Source: Lentzea xinjiangensis
GTDB lineage: Bacteria; Actinomycetota; Actinomycetes; Mycobacteriales; Pseudonocardiaceae
Reading direction: 5' to 3'
Length of the DNA stretch: 64,000 bases
Assembly: GCF_900110955.1 (NCBI RefSeq)
Contig: NZ_FOFR01000005.1
Location: forward strand, 1 to 64,000
Part shown: one piece after another, positions 33,500-41,901 of the stretch
How the letters are laid out: every line of letters begins with the position of its first letter
Numbering within the stretch: position 1 is the first letter of the stretch
Position numbers and translations under genes: made by a program
The notes under the pieces: model-generated
Seen by the model: only the letters and a program-made list of their open reading frames with translations
Told to the model about the DNA's origin: nothing
Databases searched by the model: none

Positions 33500-33742
33500 G
33501 AATCGAACCTCCACATCGGCAGGGTCGGCGGCGACCGGAGGGAGTAACCGCCCGTGACCAGCACGTTACCGTGAATCACCGGATCGGGACATCAGTCGAT
33601 CGGCGGTGATCATCTTGACGGACGGTGTAGAACAATCCTTTCGGCCGCCGCTATTCACGTTCGCCCGGATGGTGCATCCGGAGTAACGTCCGGTCCGGTG
33701 CGCCCGACATGCCCGGCAAATGCATTTCCGCGCGGAGGACGG

Positions 33743-34702
33743 ATGCCTGTCTCGCCTGAGCAGCTGATGGAAGAACTGCGCACGTTGTGCCGGGGGCGCG
33801 GGGTGCAGACTCCGGGCATCGACTTGCACGTCGGCCCGGCGCTGCGCCAGGTGTGCGGCATCGTGGAGACCGACGGCGCGGAAGCGGTCAGGACGAAACT
33901 GCAGGGCTGGGTCTCGAACGCGGTGCGCGGTTTCCCGGCGGAGGTCCGCAACGCGGTTCTGGCACCGCTCGGACTGCACGAGGACGCGCAGTTCCGGTTC
34001 CTCAACGAACGCATCGAGTGGCTCGCGAAGCAGCAGGACCGCGGCGCGCGCACGGTGCGCAGGAGGATGGACGCCGGACTGCAGCGCCTGGTGGAGGTGG
34101 CGCTGCAGCCGGCCGGGTCGGCGACGCACGCGATGCCGTCGGAGCTGTGGCACGTCAAGGAGTTCGACGCGCTGCTCAAGCTCGACGGTCCGACGCCCGC
34201 GTGCACGGAACGCCGGACCGTCGTCGCCGACACCGACGGTGTCACCGAGATCGCGTGGTCGATCACGATCCCCGCTCCCACGCCCGATGGTGCTCCAGGG
34301 GATCTGGACGTGGAGGTCCTGCACGGGGTCGAGCTCATCGGCCACGAACGGCCGTCCCCGCGGCGCTTCCTGATGAGACTGCGGTTGCCCCGACCCCTCA
34401 ACGCGGGACAAACGCACCAGTTCGCACTCGAGGTGCGGGTGCCACGAGGACAGTCGATGCGCCCGACCTACGTGTTCTGGCCCGAGCGCATGTGCGAGTC
34501 GTTCCGGCTGCGGGTGCGCTTCGACCGGGACGACCTGCCGGAAGCGGTGTGGCGCGTCGAGGAGGCCCTGGCGCGCGACACCGATGACCTGACGCCCTGG
34601 CCGAAGGCGCTGCCCGTGGACGAGATCGGCGAGATCGACGTGTCGTTCCCGCATCCTCGCCAGGGCCGCGGCTACGGCGTGCAGTGGACGCCACGCGGTT
34701 AG
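33743..34702 (+). CDS. Hypothetical protein
   Basis: The protein has 319 residues from ATG 33743, with GCGGAGGAC upstream; the open frame runs 15 codons further but lacks a site. The N-terminal half is helical (MPVSPEQLMEELRTLCRGRG, RTVRRRMDAGLQRLVEVALQ). The C-terminal half is beta-rich (ACTERRTVVADTDGVTEIAW, LMRLRLPRPLNAGQTHQFAL). No signal peptide, membrane segment or known catalytic motif is visible. The first ~80 residues recall the short helical domains found at the front of actinobacterial regulatory or conflict-type proteins, but I cannot assign a family. Confidence 0.75.
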   Translation: MPVSPEQLMEELRTLCRGRGVQTPGIDLHVGPALRQVCGIVETDGAEAVRTKLQGWVSNAVRGFPAEVRNAVLAPLGLHEDAQFRFLNERIEWLAKQQDRGARTVRRRMDAGLQRLVEVALQPAGSATHAMPSELWHVKEFDALLKLDGPTPACTERRTVVADTDGVTEIAWSITIPAPTPDGAPGDLDVEVLHGVELIGHERPSPRRFLMRLRLPRPLNAGQTHQFALEVRVPRGQSMRPTYVFWPERMCESFRLRVRFDRDDLPEAVWRVEEALARDTDDLTPWPKALPVDEIGEIDVSFPHPRQGRGYGVQWTPRG

Positions 34703-34786
34703 CCGGACTCGTTCAGCAGTTCACGCAGAAGTGCGGTTCCACGGCTGACACCTCCCTTTGTGGTCAGGGAGAACCGCAGCCCGAAG

Positions 34787-34888
34787 TCAGATCACCGAGA
34801 CCATGAGGGAACTGCCGATCACGAACCCCACGAACAGGCAGATCGCGGCAACCTTCACGACGGTGGCGAGTGAGCAGATCATTCTCAT
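34787..34888 (-). CDS. 33-residue single-helix membrane peptide
   Basis: The 33 codons begin at ATG 34888: MRMICSLATVVKVAA, then ICLFVGFVIGSSLMVSVI, then TGA at 34787-34789. AGAAGGTG lies about 10 bases upstream. The peptide is one transmembrane helix with a basic N-terminus and two cysteines. The rest of the gap 34703-35022 shows nothing else convincing. It fits the class of tiny actinobacterial membrane peptides that escape annotation, but coding status is unproven. Confidence 0.45.
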   Translation of the reverse strand: MRMICSLATVVKVAAICLFVGFVIGSSLMVSVI

Positions 34889-35022
34889 CGAGAAATTCAC
34901 CTTCTCATTCTGACTGGCTTTTCGGACCGAAGTCCTCGCCGATGCACCAAGAATGGCTTTCCGCCAGTCGAATGAGAACGGGTTTCCTGTTTCCCGATGA
35001 ACGAGGAAACCCTCTGGGAACG

Positions 35023-35604
35023 CTATTTCTGCGCCGTGCGGCGCAGCGCCATCACGAGCAGCGCGTGCGAGCTGCCGGCGTGCGGGAGCATGCCCTGCCG
35101 GACGAGGTCGAGCGCGCGGCAGAACGGCATGGTCCGCACGCGCAGGTCCGACTCACCGGGTTCGAGAGCGGCCTCCCCCTGGGTGAGCCCCGTGGCGAGG
35201 AAGATGTGGTCGACGTGGTTGCTGAGGCTGTCCGCCCCGTGGATCTGCCCGAGCCGCTCCCAGGACTCCGCGCGCAGCCCGGTCTCCTCCGCGAGCTCCC
35301 GCCGGGCCGCGGCCAGCGGATCGGTGTCCGCCGCGTCGACGGCGCCGCCGGGCAGCCGCCACTCGGTGCCGCCGTGCGTGTAGATCCACTGCCGGGTCAG
35401 GACGACCTGGTCGTCGTCGCGGATCGCGAGGACCGTCACCGAGCCCGGCGCCACCACGTGTGTGTATGTGCCGTGCCCGCCATCGGGTCTGACAACGTCA
35501 TCCGCGCGCACCTCGAACCACGGGGACCGGTGCACCACGTTGGTCGCCAAGCGCTGCCAGACCATCACCACACCAGCCGCCTCGTCGGACCGCGTCATCA
35601 CCAT
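35023..35604 (-). CDS. NUDIX hydrolase
   Basis: The protein has 193 residues. The Nudix box is GGAVDAADTDPLAAARRELA followed by EETGLRAE, matching GX5EX7REUXEEXGU with a slightly lengthened front. Flanking WQRLATNVVHRSPWFEVRAD and DHIFLATGL resemble the ADP-ribose/ADP-sugar pyrophosphatase group. It should cleave a nucleoside diphosphate derivative in the cytoplasm. ATG 35604 is the first start; an internal ATG at residue 14 is possible. It is divergent from the XRE gene at 35724. Confidence 0.88.
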   Translation of the reverse strand: MVMTRSDEAAGVVMVWQRLATNVVHRSPWFEVRADDVVRPDGGHGTYTHVVAPGSVTVLAIRDDDQVVLTRQWIYTHGGTEWRLPGGAVDAADTDPLAAARRELAEETGLRAESWERLGQIHGADSLSNHVDHIFLATGLTQGEAALEPGESDLRVRTMPFCRALDLVRQGMLPHAGSSHALLVMALRRTAQK

Positions 35605-35723
35605 GACTCACATGGAACCATCGCCGACCGCTCGAGTTAGCCCCAGTTGATCGTCAATCTCCGGCCAAATCGTGGACATCCGGCTCCTGGTCGTTTGAAC
35701 CCGTCCACACTGCCGGGGAGGGG

Positions 35724-36827
35724 GTGAAGCCGTTGCCACCCACGTTCGCACAGGAGGTTCGCCGCCTGCGCAACGAGCGCGGGCTGTCGCTCAACGAGAT
35801 GACCGGCCTCGTACCGTACAGCAAGGGGCACATCAGCAAGATCGAGAACGGTCAGGTCCAGCCGAACCCGGCGATGGCCCGCGTCTTCGACGACGCCCTG
35901 CGGGCGGGAGGGCGGCTGATCGAGCTGGCCGCCGCGCCGGCGCGCCCGATTCCCAGCGACCACACCACTTTGCTGACCTACGACTCGATGTTCGAGCACC
36001 ACCGGACGCTGGGGCACCGCCTCAGTCCCGAGGTCGTGCTCGCGAGCCTGCGCCCCCAGGTCGAGGTGCTGAGCTCGATGGCGCGCTCGGCCGACGACCC
36101 CGGCCTGGCCAGGGGCCTGTGGCTGCTGGCGGCGCGGTACGCCGAGTACGCGGGCTGGATGGAGCAGGAGAAGGGCGACGACGCCTCGGCCGCCGAGCTG
36201 ACCCGGCGGGCCGTCCATTACGCCGCGAAGGGTGGCGACCTGGAGCTGGAGGCGTACGCGCTGGTGCGGGCGGCGGAGTTCGCCCTCTACAAGGGAGATG
36301 CGCGCGCGACCGTCGATTACGCCCGCCGGGCGGGAAAATCCCGGTTCCCCCTTGTGCAAGCCGTTGCCGCGCAACGCGAAGCCCAGGGTTATGCGCTCGC
36401 GGGCGCCGCCGAGCGGTGCCAGGCCGCCCTGGACCGGGCCGCGCTGCTGCAACAGGCCGTCAGCGAGTCCCGGTACGGCACGACGAGCCTGGTCGACCAG
36501 GTGGCCATCGCGCGGGCGTGGTCGTTCCACGACCTGGGCCGCCACGCCGAGGCCGCCGAGATCCTGGACGAGCAGATGCCGCTGATCGCGCCGACCGCCC
36601 TGCGCGCCCGCACCCGCTTCGGCCTGCGCCGCGCCCTCGCCCACGCCGAGGCGGGCGATCTCGCCCACGCCTGCGAGCTGGTCGTCGGTCTGCTGGACGA
36701 CATCCGGCAGGTGAAGTCGGCGACCGTCCACATCGACCTGACGGCGTTCAGCAGGCTGCTGGCCCGCCTGCGCCCGGCGGCGGGGCGCGAGGTGGCGCGC
36801 GAGATCAGCGACATCCTGTTCGTCTGA
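35724..36827 (+). CDS. XRE-family regulator with TPR-like region
   Basis: The protein has 367 residues from GTG 35724. An N-terminal HTH occupies residues 8-62 (FAQEVRRLRNERGLSLNEMT, YSKGHISKIENGQ). The remaining ~300 residues are helical repeats resembling TPRs (ALVRAAEFALYKGDARATVD, AIARAWSFHDLGRHAEAAEI). This architecture is common in actinomycetes for regulators of secondary metabolism and development, with the TPR part sensing a peptide or small molecule in some relatives. It is convergent, stop to stop, with the StrR-like gene. Confidence 0.85.
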   Translation: MKPLPPTFAQEVRRLRNERGLSLNEMTGLVPYSKGHISKIENGQVQPNPAMARVFDDALRAGGRLIELAAAPARPIPSDHTTLLTYDSMFEHHRTLGHRLSPEVVLASLRPQVEVLSSMARSADDPGLARGLWLLAARYAEYAGWMEQEKGDDASAAELTRRAVHYAAKGGDLELEAYALVRAAEFALYKGDARATVDYARRAGKSRFPLVQAVAAQREAQGYALAGAAERCQAALDRAALLQQAVSESRYGTTSLVDQVAIARAWSFHDLGRHAEAAEILDEQMPLIAPTALRARTRFGLRRALAHAEAGDLAHACELVVGLLDDIRQVKSATVHIDLTAFSRLLARLRPAAGREVAREISDILFV

Positions 36828-37766
36828 TCAGACGGCGGTGCGCTGGTTCTCCCGCTCCAGCGCCTCGGCCATCTCGGCCCACGCCTCGGCGCACCCGCGG
36901 GCCATGTCCGCCACCAGCTCCCGGCAGTGCGACGGCACGCCGGGCACGACGGTGGCCCACTCCCCCGGCGCCACCGCGTGGGTCTCCAGCCAGCGCAGCA
37001 CCAGCCGGCCGTGCTCGGTGAACCGCAACGAGGGGTCGCGCCGCAGGATCGGCAGGGTGGCGCCGGGCGCGCGAACCTCGGTGCGCGCCACCGGCGCGTC
37101 ACCCCCGGCGCGTTCGGCGGCCCGCATCCGCTCCGGCACGGGGTCGAGGCCCGCGCTCAACCGGCGCCGCACGTCCCGCACGGTTCCGGGCGACACCCCG
37201 GCGGCCCGCGCGATGTCGCGCAGGGAGGCGTCCGGCCGTTCGGTGATCATCTGACCGGCCAGCCGGCGTCCCGCGGCGGAGTTGACGGGCCTGACCTTGC
37301 CGTCCCGGCCGACCCGCACGGCGGCCTGCCCGCCGACCGCCCGGCGCAGGACGCCGACGGACTTGGCCGCGAGGCCGGTGGACGCCGCGATGGCGCGATC
37401 CGACCGCTGCGGGTGCGAGCGCAGCAACCGCCGCGCCGCCGCCTCGCGGTCCGCCGTCGACAACGTGGCGACGTTCATGGACACGGACAGGCCGAACACG
37501 TCCTCGGCGGGTCCGTCGACGTACTCGACCTCGACGGACCGGCAGCCGCGCAGCGCCGCCGCCTTCAGCCGGTGTGCGCCGTCCACGACCCTCATGGTCG
37601 GGCGGTGCACCACGATCGGCCGCAGCTGCGCGCCGGACGAGGCCAGCGACCGGACGAACTCCTCGCTGAAGCCGCCCAGCCGCGGCGACTCCGCGGGCAG
37701 CAACGCGTTGATGTCGATGAGCATGCGAAACCAGGCCCCCACGCTGATGGTCCCCGGAACCCCCAT
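36828..37766 (-). CDS. StrR-like regulator with ParB-type N-terminal domain
   Basis: The protein has 312 residues from ATG 37766 (ATG 37724 is an alternative that begins MLIDINALLPAESPRLGG). The N-terminal ParB-like domain has LRPIVVHRPTMRVVDGAHRL and VEVEYVDGPAEDVFGLSV. A first HTH, RSDRAIAASTGLAAKSVGVL, and a second, SLRDIARAAGVSPGTVRDVR, follow. This is the layout of StrR/NovG/Tei15*/Dbv4-type pathway activators, with an extra ~100-residue C-terminal domain. No resistance or biosynthetic genes adjoin it directly, so its target may be elsewhere, possibly the PKS region 4 kb away. Confidence 0.8.
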   Translation of the reverse strand: MGVPGTISVGAWFRMLIDINALLPAESPRLGGFSEEFVRSLASSGAQLRPIVVHRPTMRVVDGAHRLKAAALRGCRSVEVEYVDGPAEDVFGLSVSMNVATLSTADREAAARRLLRSHPQRSDRAIAASTGLAAKSVGVLRRAVGGQAAVRVGRDGKVRPVNSAAGRRLAGQMITERPDASLRDIARAAGVSPGTVRDVRRRLSAGLDPVPERMRAAERAGGDAPVARTEVRAPGATLPILRRDPSLRFTEHGRLVLRWLETHAVAPGEWATVVPGVPSHCRELVADMARGCAEAWAEMAEALERENQRTAV

Positions 37767-37800
37767 GCCCGGGGACGACCTCAGCAGGTTAACCAGTCGT

Positions 37801-38193
37801 TCAACGGGAGCGCCACTCGATCGCCGGACAGACGTCCATCACCATGCGCAGCCCGGCGTCCTTGGTCCGCCGGTAGGCGTCGTGGTCGACCACGCCGAGC
37901 TGGAACCAGACGGCCTTCGCGCCGATGGCGACGGCCTCGTCGGCGAACCGGCCCGCGTCCTGCGAGCGGCGGAACACGTCGACGACGTCGACCGGGAACG
38001 GGATGTCGGCGAGCGAGGCGTAGCCCTGCTCACCGTGCACGGTCTCCGCCGACGGGTGCACCGGCACGATCTTCTTGCCCCGTTGCTGCAGGAACCTGGC
38101 GACGCCGTGGGCCGCGCGGGACGGGTTGTCCGACAGCCCCACGATGGCCCAGACCTGGCAGTTCTCGAGGATCCAGTCGACGTCTTCGTCCAT
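37801..38193 (-). CDS. CoA-binding (YccU-type) protein
   Basis: This 130-residue single Rossmann-like CoA-binding domain has WAIVGLSDNPSRAAHGVARF at the nucleotide-binding turn, then IVPVHPS, VDVVDVFRR and AVWFQLGVVD. It matches the small stand-alone family related to succinyl-CoA synthetase alpha. The molecular role is unknown. It is 35 bases from the StrR-like gene start on the same strand. Confidence 0.88.
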   Translation of the reverse strand: MDEDVDWILENCQVWAIVGLSDNPSRAAHGVARFLQQRGKKIVPVHPSAETVHGEQGYASLADIPFPVDVVDVFRRSQDAGRFADEAVAIGAKAVWFQLGVVDHDAYRRTKDAGLRMVMDVCPAIEWRSR

Positions 38194-38309
38194 GCGGTCC
38201 AGCGTAACCCTGTGACGCCGATCACATCTGCGGCAAGCTCGTCGAAACGGGGCGCCACCGGTCGACGCGTCGGTAGAAACACATCGGACACCGGGCAGAG
38301 GAGATCGAG

Positions 38310-38735
38310 ATGCGGTTCATGGTCATCGTCAAGGCCAGCCCCGAGAGCGAGAACGGGCAGATGCCCTCCGCCGAGGAGCTGGCCGCGATGGGCGACTTCA
38401 ACGAGGAGCTCGTGAAGGCGGGCGTGATGCTCGCGGGCGACGGCCTGTACCCGAGCGCGAAGGGCGCGCGGGTCCGGTTCGACGACAAGGGCTCGACGAC
38501 GGTCGTCGACGGCCCGTTCACCGAGTCGAAGGAGCTCATCGCCGGGTTCTGGATCTGGGAGCTGCCCTCGCTCCAGGACGCCGTGGAATGGCTGAAGAAG
38601 GCGCCGTTCCGCGCCGGCGAGGTGGAGATCCGGCAGGTCCACGGCGCCGAGGCGTTCGAGGAGGTCATGACGCCCGAGCTGCAGGCGCAGGAGGACCGCC
38701 TGCGCGAGCAGATCACCGCCCGGAACCCCCAGTAG
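38310..38735 (+). CDS. YciI-family (DGPF domain) protein
   Basis: The protein has 141 residues. The YciI-like fold begins MRFMVIVKASPESENGQMPS and has the diagnostic VVDGPFTESKELIAGFWIWE. The family is related to muconolactone isomerase-like ferredoxin folds and is often encoded beside sigma factors, but none is present here. Function is unknown. Confidence 0.9.
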   Translation: MRFMVIVKASPESENGQMPSAEELAAMGDFNEELVKAGVMLAGDGLYPSAKGARVRFDDKGSTTVVDGPFTESKELIAGFWIWELPSLQDAVEWLKKAPFRAGEVEIRQVHGAEAFEEVMTPELQAQEDRLREQITARNPQ

Positions 38736-38750
38736 CACCGGCCGGCGTCC

Positions 38751-39545
38751 TCAGCCGGTGCGCGGCAGCGGCACCTGCGGGGTCGAGTGGGCGGTCAGGG
38801 CGACGCTCAGCGTCAGCAACTCGCGCGGCGAGGTCGGACGGCAGCCCGTGAGCCGTTCGACCAGCCGCAGGCGGTGGTCCAGCGTGCTGCGGTGGATGTC
38901 CAGCCGGCGTGCCGCGGCCGTGCGGTTGCCGTCCTCGGCGATGAACGCGCGCAACGCGTCGAGCAACGGCCGCCGCGCGACGACGGGCTGGATCGTGCGG
39001 ACGAGCCGCTCGGCGATGCGCGGCTGGCGCAGGACCGCGAAGTCCGCCAGCACGGTGCGCAGCTCGTAGACGCCGGGCGCCCGGCCGTACCCGATCCGCA
39101 GGACGTCCGCGGCGGTGGCGCGGGCGGTGGCGAGGTCGTGCCGCGGTGCCCACGCGACCGCCATCCAGACCTCGGCACCGATCCGGTCGTGCAGGTCGCG
39201 CGCCAGCGCCACGTGACCGTCCTGCGCGCACGGCAGCAGGACGTAGCCGCCGCGATCGCCGTCGAGCACGAGCGCGTCCTCGTGGTCCGGCACGGCGGCC
39301 GCCACCTCGGCGGCACCGTCCTCTGTGGACGAGCAGTACGCGATCACCGCGTAGGCGAGGGCCAGACCACCGGAGGACCCGTTGTCCTGCCCGGAGAACA
39401 GCGACCCGGAGAGCAGTGAGCCGGAGAGCAGCGACCCGGCGAGCCGGCGGCGGGCCTGCACGTCCTCGACCGGGGGGAGGGCGTACGGGCGCAGGATGTC
39501 CCGCAGCACGTCGGTGAGTGGTCTGCCTTCCGCAACGGTGGTCAC
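38751..39545 (-). CDS. PucR-type helix-turn-helix regulator, copy 1
   Basis: The protein has 264 residues from GTG 39545, which has GGGAGG about 6 bases upstream. The C-terminal PucR HTH reads AARRLDIHRSTLDHRLRLVE, preceded by the helical FIAEDGNRTA. The middle resembles the GGDEF-like CdaR domain (DGDRGGYVLLPC). An odd Ser/Leu/Gly repeat (GSLLSGSLLSGSLFSG) occupies about residues 37-52. A second PucR-type gene lies 113 bases upstream on the same strand. Confidence 0.82.
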   Translation of the reverse strand: MTTVAEGRPLTDVLRDILRPYALPPVEDVQARRRLAGSLLSGSLLSGSLFSGQDNGSSGGLALAYAVIAYCSSTEDGAAEVAAAVPDHEDALVLDGDRGGYVLLPCAQDGHVALARDLHDRIGAEVWMAVAWAPRHDLATARATAADVLRIGYGRAPGVYELRTVLADFAVLRQPRIAERLVRTIQPVVARRPLLDALRAFIAEDGNRTAAARRLDIHRSTLDHRLRLVERLTGCRPTSPRELLTLSVALTAHSTPQVPLPRTG

Positions 39546-39658
39546 GCGTCGCCTCCCTGTGCGCCTGCCGTGTCGCTGCGCAACGGTAGGCAACGGCCGG
39601 GAACCGGCCCAGACGGCTTGGGAGAGCCTTAACGTTGCGCCGGCGGCCGGTGCGCCGG

Positions 39659-40576
39659 TCAGCCCCTCGCGCCCGCGCGGCTCATGCCGATCGCGGTGCC
39701 GAGAACGGCGAGGTCACGGGGGTTGACCGGGCTCAGCCCGGTGAGCTGCTCGACCTGCCACAACCGGTAGTCGATCGTGCTGCGGTGGATGAACAGCTTC
39801 TTGACAGCTACCGCCCGGTTCCCGTCGGCCTCGATCAGCGCCAGCACGGTCTCCACGAGAACGGCGTTGCCCAGCAACGGCGCCACCACCCTGGTGAGCT
39901 CGTCGCGGGCCTCCGGTGTCTGCGCGACGGCGCTTTCGAAGAGCACGTCGTCGATCCGGTACACCCCCGGCGGCCGGCCGAGCGACGCGACGAGGCCGTC
40001 GACCTCGTCGACCTCGCGGCGTGCCAGGGGAACGCGGGCGGCCGGCCGTTCCGCGACGCACAGCCAGACCTCGCCGCCGAGCTCCGCGCACACCTCGCGG
40101 CACAGCGGCAGCGCCACCACCTCCGCGACCGGCAGGAGCAGGTGGCCCGAGGACGACCTGAGCACCGTCCCGCGCCGCCGGAAGGCGTTCACCACCTTGT
40201 CCACCGCCGCCCCGCGCACCGAGACGACCGTGTAGGAGGCGGCGGCGCCCCCGGGCGCGCTGCCCGCGAGCACCGCGTCCGCCAGGCCGTCCTCGCCGGT
40301 GAAGAACGCGGCCATCAGCCCGGCGGTCAGCGCGGTTCCGGCGGCGGCCAGCGCGCGGGCGTCGCCACCGTCGTCGAGCATCGCCCCGGTCAGCGCCCGG
40401 TCGGCGGACCGCAGGGCGGCGACGACCCGGGCGACGGGAAGTTTCGCCGCGGCCAGCCGGGTGCCGACGCGGTGTGCGGCCGTCTCCGCCGCGTCCTCCC
40501 AGCCGCCGCCCGTCGCGGCGGCGCGGTAGACGGGGAGGAACTCCTCGTGCAGCAGATGGCCGACGTCGAACAGCAC
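39659..40576 (-). CDS. PucR-type helix-turn-helix regulator, copy 2
   Basis: The protein has 305 residues from GTG 40576, preceded by GGGGAGGG; GTG 40597 would add 7 residues. An N-terminal helical domain (EDAAETAAHRVGTRLAAAKL) is followed by a CdaR-like middle (LRSSSGHLLLPVAEVV) and a C-terminal HTH (VKKLFIHRSTIDYRLWQVEQ). It is a paralogue of copy 1. It is divergent from the Crp/Fnr gene, whose start is 108 bases away. Confidence 0.82.
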   Translation of the reverse strand: MLFDVGHLLHEEFLPVYRAAATGGGWEDAAETAAHRVGTRLAAAKLPVARVVAALRSADRALTGAMLDDGGDARALAAAGTALTAGLMAAFFTGEDGLADAVLAGSAPGGAAASYTVVSVRGAAVDKVVNAFRRRGTVLRSSSGHLLLPVAEVVALPLCREVCAELGGEVWLCVAERPAARVPLARREVDEVDGLVASLGRPPGVYRIDDVLFESAVAQTPEARDELTRVVAPLLGNAVLVETVLALIEADGNRAVAVKKLFIHRSTIDYRLWQVEQLTGLSPVNPRDLAVLGTAIGMSRAGARG

Positions 40577-40684
40577 GGGTCCCTCCCCTCTCCGCACCTC
40601 TGCAGGAAATCAGCGCGCAACCTGGGGAAAACCCCACAAAGTCCCCAGCGCCACGCCAGTTCCGCCCGTCCTACCGTCGGGCGC

Positions 40685-41395
40685 ATGGCACCTCAGCTGC
40701 TCGCTCCGGCGCGGCCGCCGATCCTCGCGCCGTCCACCGAGGCGTGGCATGAGTTCACGCGCGCCCTGGAGCCCGTCGAGTTCCGCCGCGGCGACGTGCT
40801 GCTGCGGCTCGGCGTCCCCGCCGAAGAGCTGTTCGTGATCCGCGCGGGCAAGGCGAAGACCTGCTGCGCCTCCCCCGACGGCCGGGAGCTGGTGCTGGAC
40901 TTCCACTGCGCGGGCGAGCTGCTGGTGGAGCCGGCGCTGTTCGACGCGGCGCCGTCGGTGTCGACGACGATCGCGGTGACCGACGTGCAGGCGGGCCGGA
41001 TCGCGCGGGCCGACCTCGCGCGGTGGCTGGCGCTGTGCCCGGAGATCACCGAGCGGCTGCTGCGCGCCATCGCCCGCCGGCACCGCGAGTCGCACCGGAT
41101 GCGCATGGACGTGGTGCAGCTGGACGCGTCCGCGCGGCTGGCGAAGGCGTTGCTGCGCCTGGCGGGGCGGTTCGGCACCGACCGGCGCGGCACGCTGCTG
41201 ATGATCGAGGACCTGACGCAGGAGGAGCTCGGCCAGTACATCGGGGCGCGCCGCGACACGGTCAACAAGACGCTCTCGGAGTTCGCCCGGCGCGGCTGGA
41301 TCGCGATCGAGCGCAAGACCATCTTCCTCACCGACCCCGCGCAGCTGTCCCGCCGCGTGCGGGTGGGGACGCCCGCTGTGCCCCCGCAGCGGTGA
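40685..41395 (+). CDS. Crp/Fnr-family transcriptional regulator
   Basis: The protein has 236 residues from ATG 40685. The cyclic-nucleotide-binding-like beta-roll covers about 25-140 (FRRGDVLLRLGVPAEELFVI, RELVLDFHCAGELL). A long dimer helix follows, and a Crp-type HTH at about 165-225 (LTQEELGQYIGARRDTVNKT). CASPDG in the roll does not provide the four-cysteine Fe-S set of Fnr, so a ligand other than oxygen is likely. A four-helix membrane protein gene follows after 28 bases. Confidence 0.88.
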   Translation: MAPQLLAPARPPILAPSTEAWHEFTRALEPVEFRRGDVLLRLGVPAEELFVIRAGKAKTCCASPDGRELVLDFHCAGELLVEPALFDAAPSVSTTIAVTDVQAGRIARADLARWLALCPEITERLLRAIARRHRESHRMRMDVVQLDASARLAKALLRLAGRFGTDRRGTLLMIEDLTQEELGQYIGARRDTVNKTLSEFARRGWIAIERKTIFLTDPAQLSRRVRVGTPAVPPQR

Positions 41396-41423
41396 TCACC
41401 GTCAGTTCACGAGGAGTTCCCGC

Positions 41424-41846
41424 ATGTCAACGGAAACCAAGACCAGCACGGGCAAGGTGGTGCTGGGTGTCGCCGCCGCGGTCGTCGTGGCGTCGATCGG
41501 CAACGCGATCGTGTCCTGGGTGGCGCGCGAGCTCGGCGCCGACCCGGCCGCCGTCGAAGGCTTGCAGCCCAAGGCGTACGTGGTGCTGACCGCGCTCGGC
41601 GTGGTCGTCGCGGCCGTCGCGTGGGCGGTGATCCGCCGGCGTGCGGAAGATCCCGCCCGCACGCTCGGCAGGCTGGTGCCCGTCGTGGTCGTGCTGTCGT
41701 TCCTCGCCGACGTCCCGTTGTTCTTCCTGCCCGGTGCCTCGGTCGTCGGCGTGGTCGCGTTGATGGTCATGCACGTCGTCGTGGCGGCGGTCGCCGTGCC
41801 GATCTTCCACCGCGTGCTGCCGGTGCGCACACCTGTTGACGCGTAG
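41424..41846 (+). CDS. Four-helix membrane protein (DUF6069-like)
   Basis: This 140-residue protein has four hydrophobic segments (VVLGVAAAVVVASIGNAIV, AYVVLTALGVVVAAVAWAVI, LVPVVVVLSFLADVPLFFL, VVGVVALMVMHVVVAAVAV) and a short polar N-terminus. It matches the small actinobacterial DUF6069-like membrane family. It is likely co-transcribed with the Crp/Fnr gene. Function is unknown. Confidence 0.75.
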   Translation: MSTETKTSTGKVVLGVAAAVVVASIGNAIVSWVARELGADPAAVEGLQPKAYVVLTALGVVVAAVAWAVIRRRAEDPARTLGRLVPVVVVLSFLADVPLFFLPGASVVGVVALMVMHVVVAAVAVPIFHRVLPVRTPVDA

Positions 41847-41901
41847 GAGCTTTCTCATTCGACCGGCCGGGGGGCCTTCCGCTCCCCGGCCGGTCGCGCG
41901 T

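Noticed and set aside
33490..33515. GGTTCGATTC-like T-loop as a tRNA
   Set aside because: No acceptor stem, anticodon arm or CCA end surrounds it; it is the leader of the subtilase gene.
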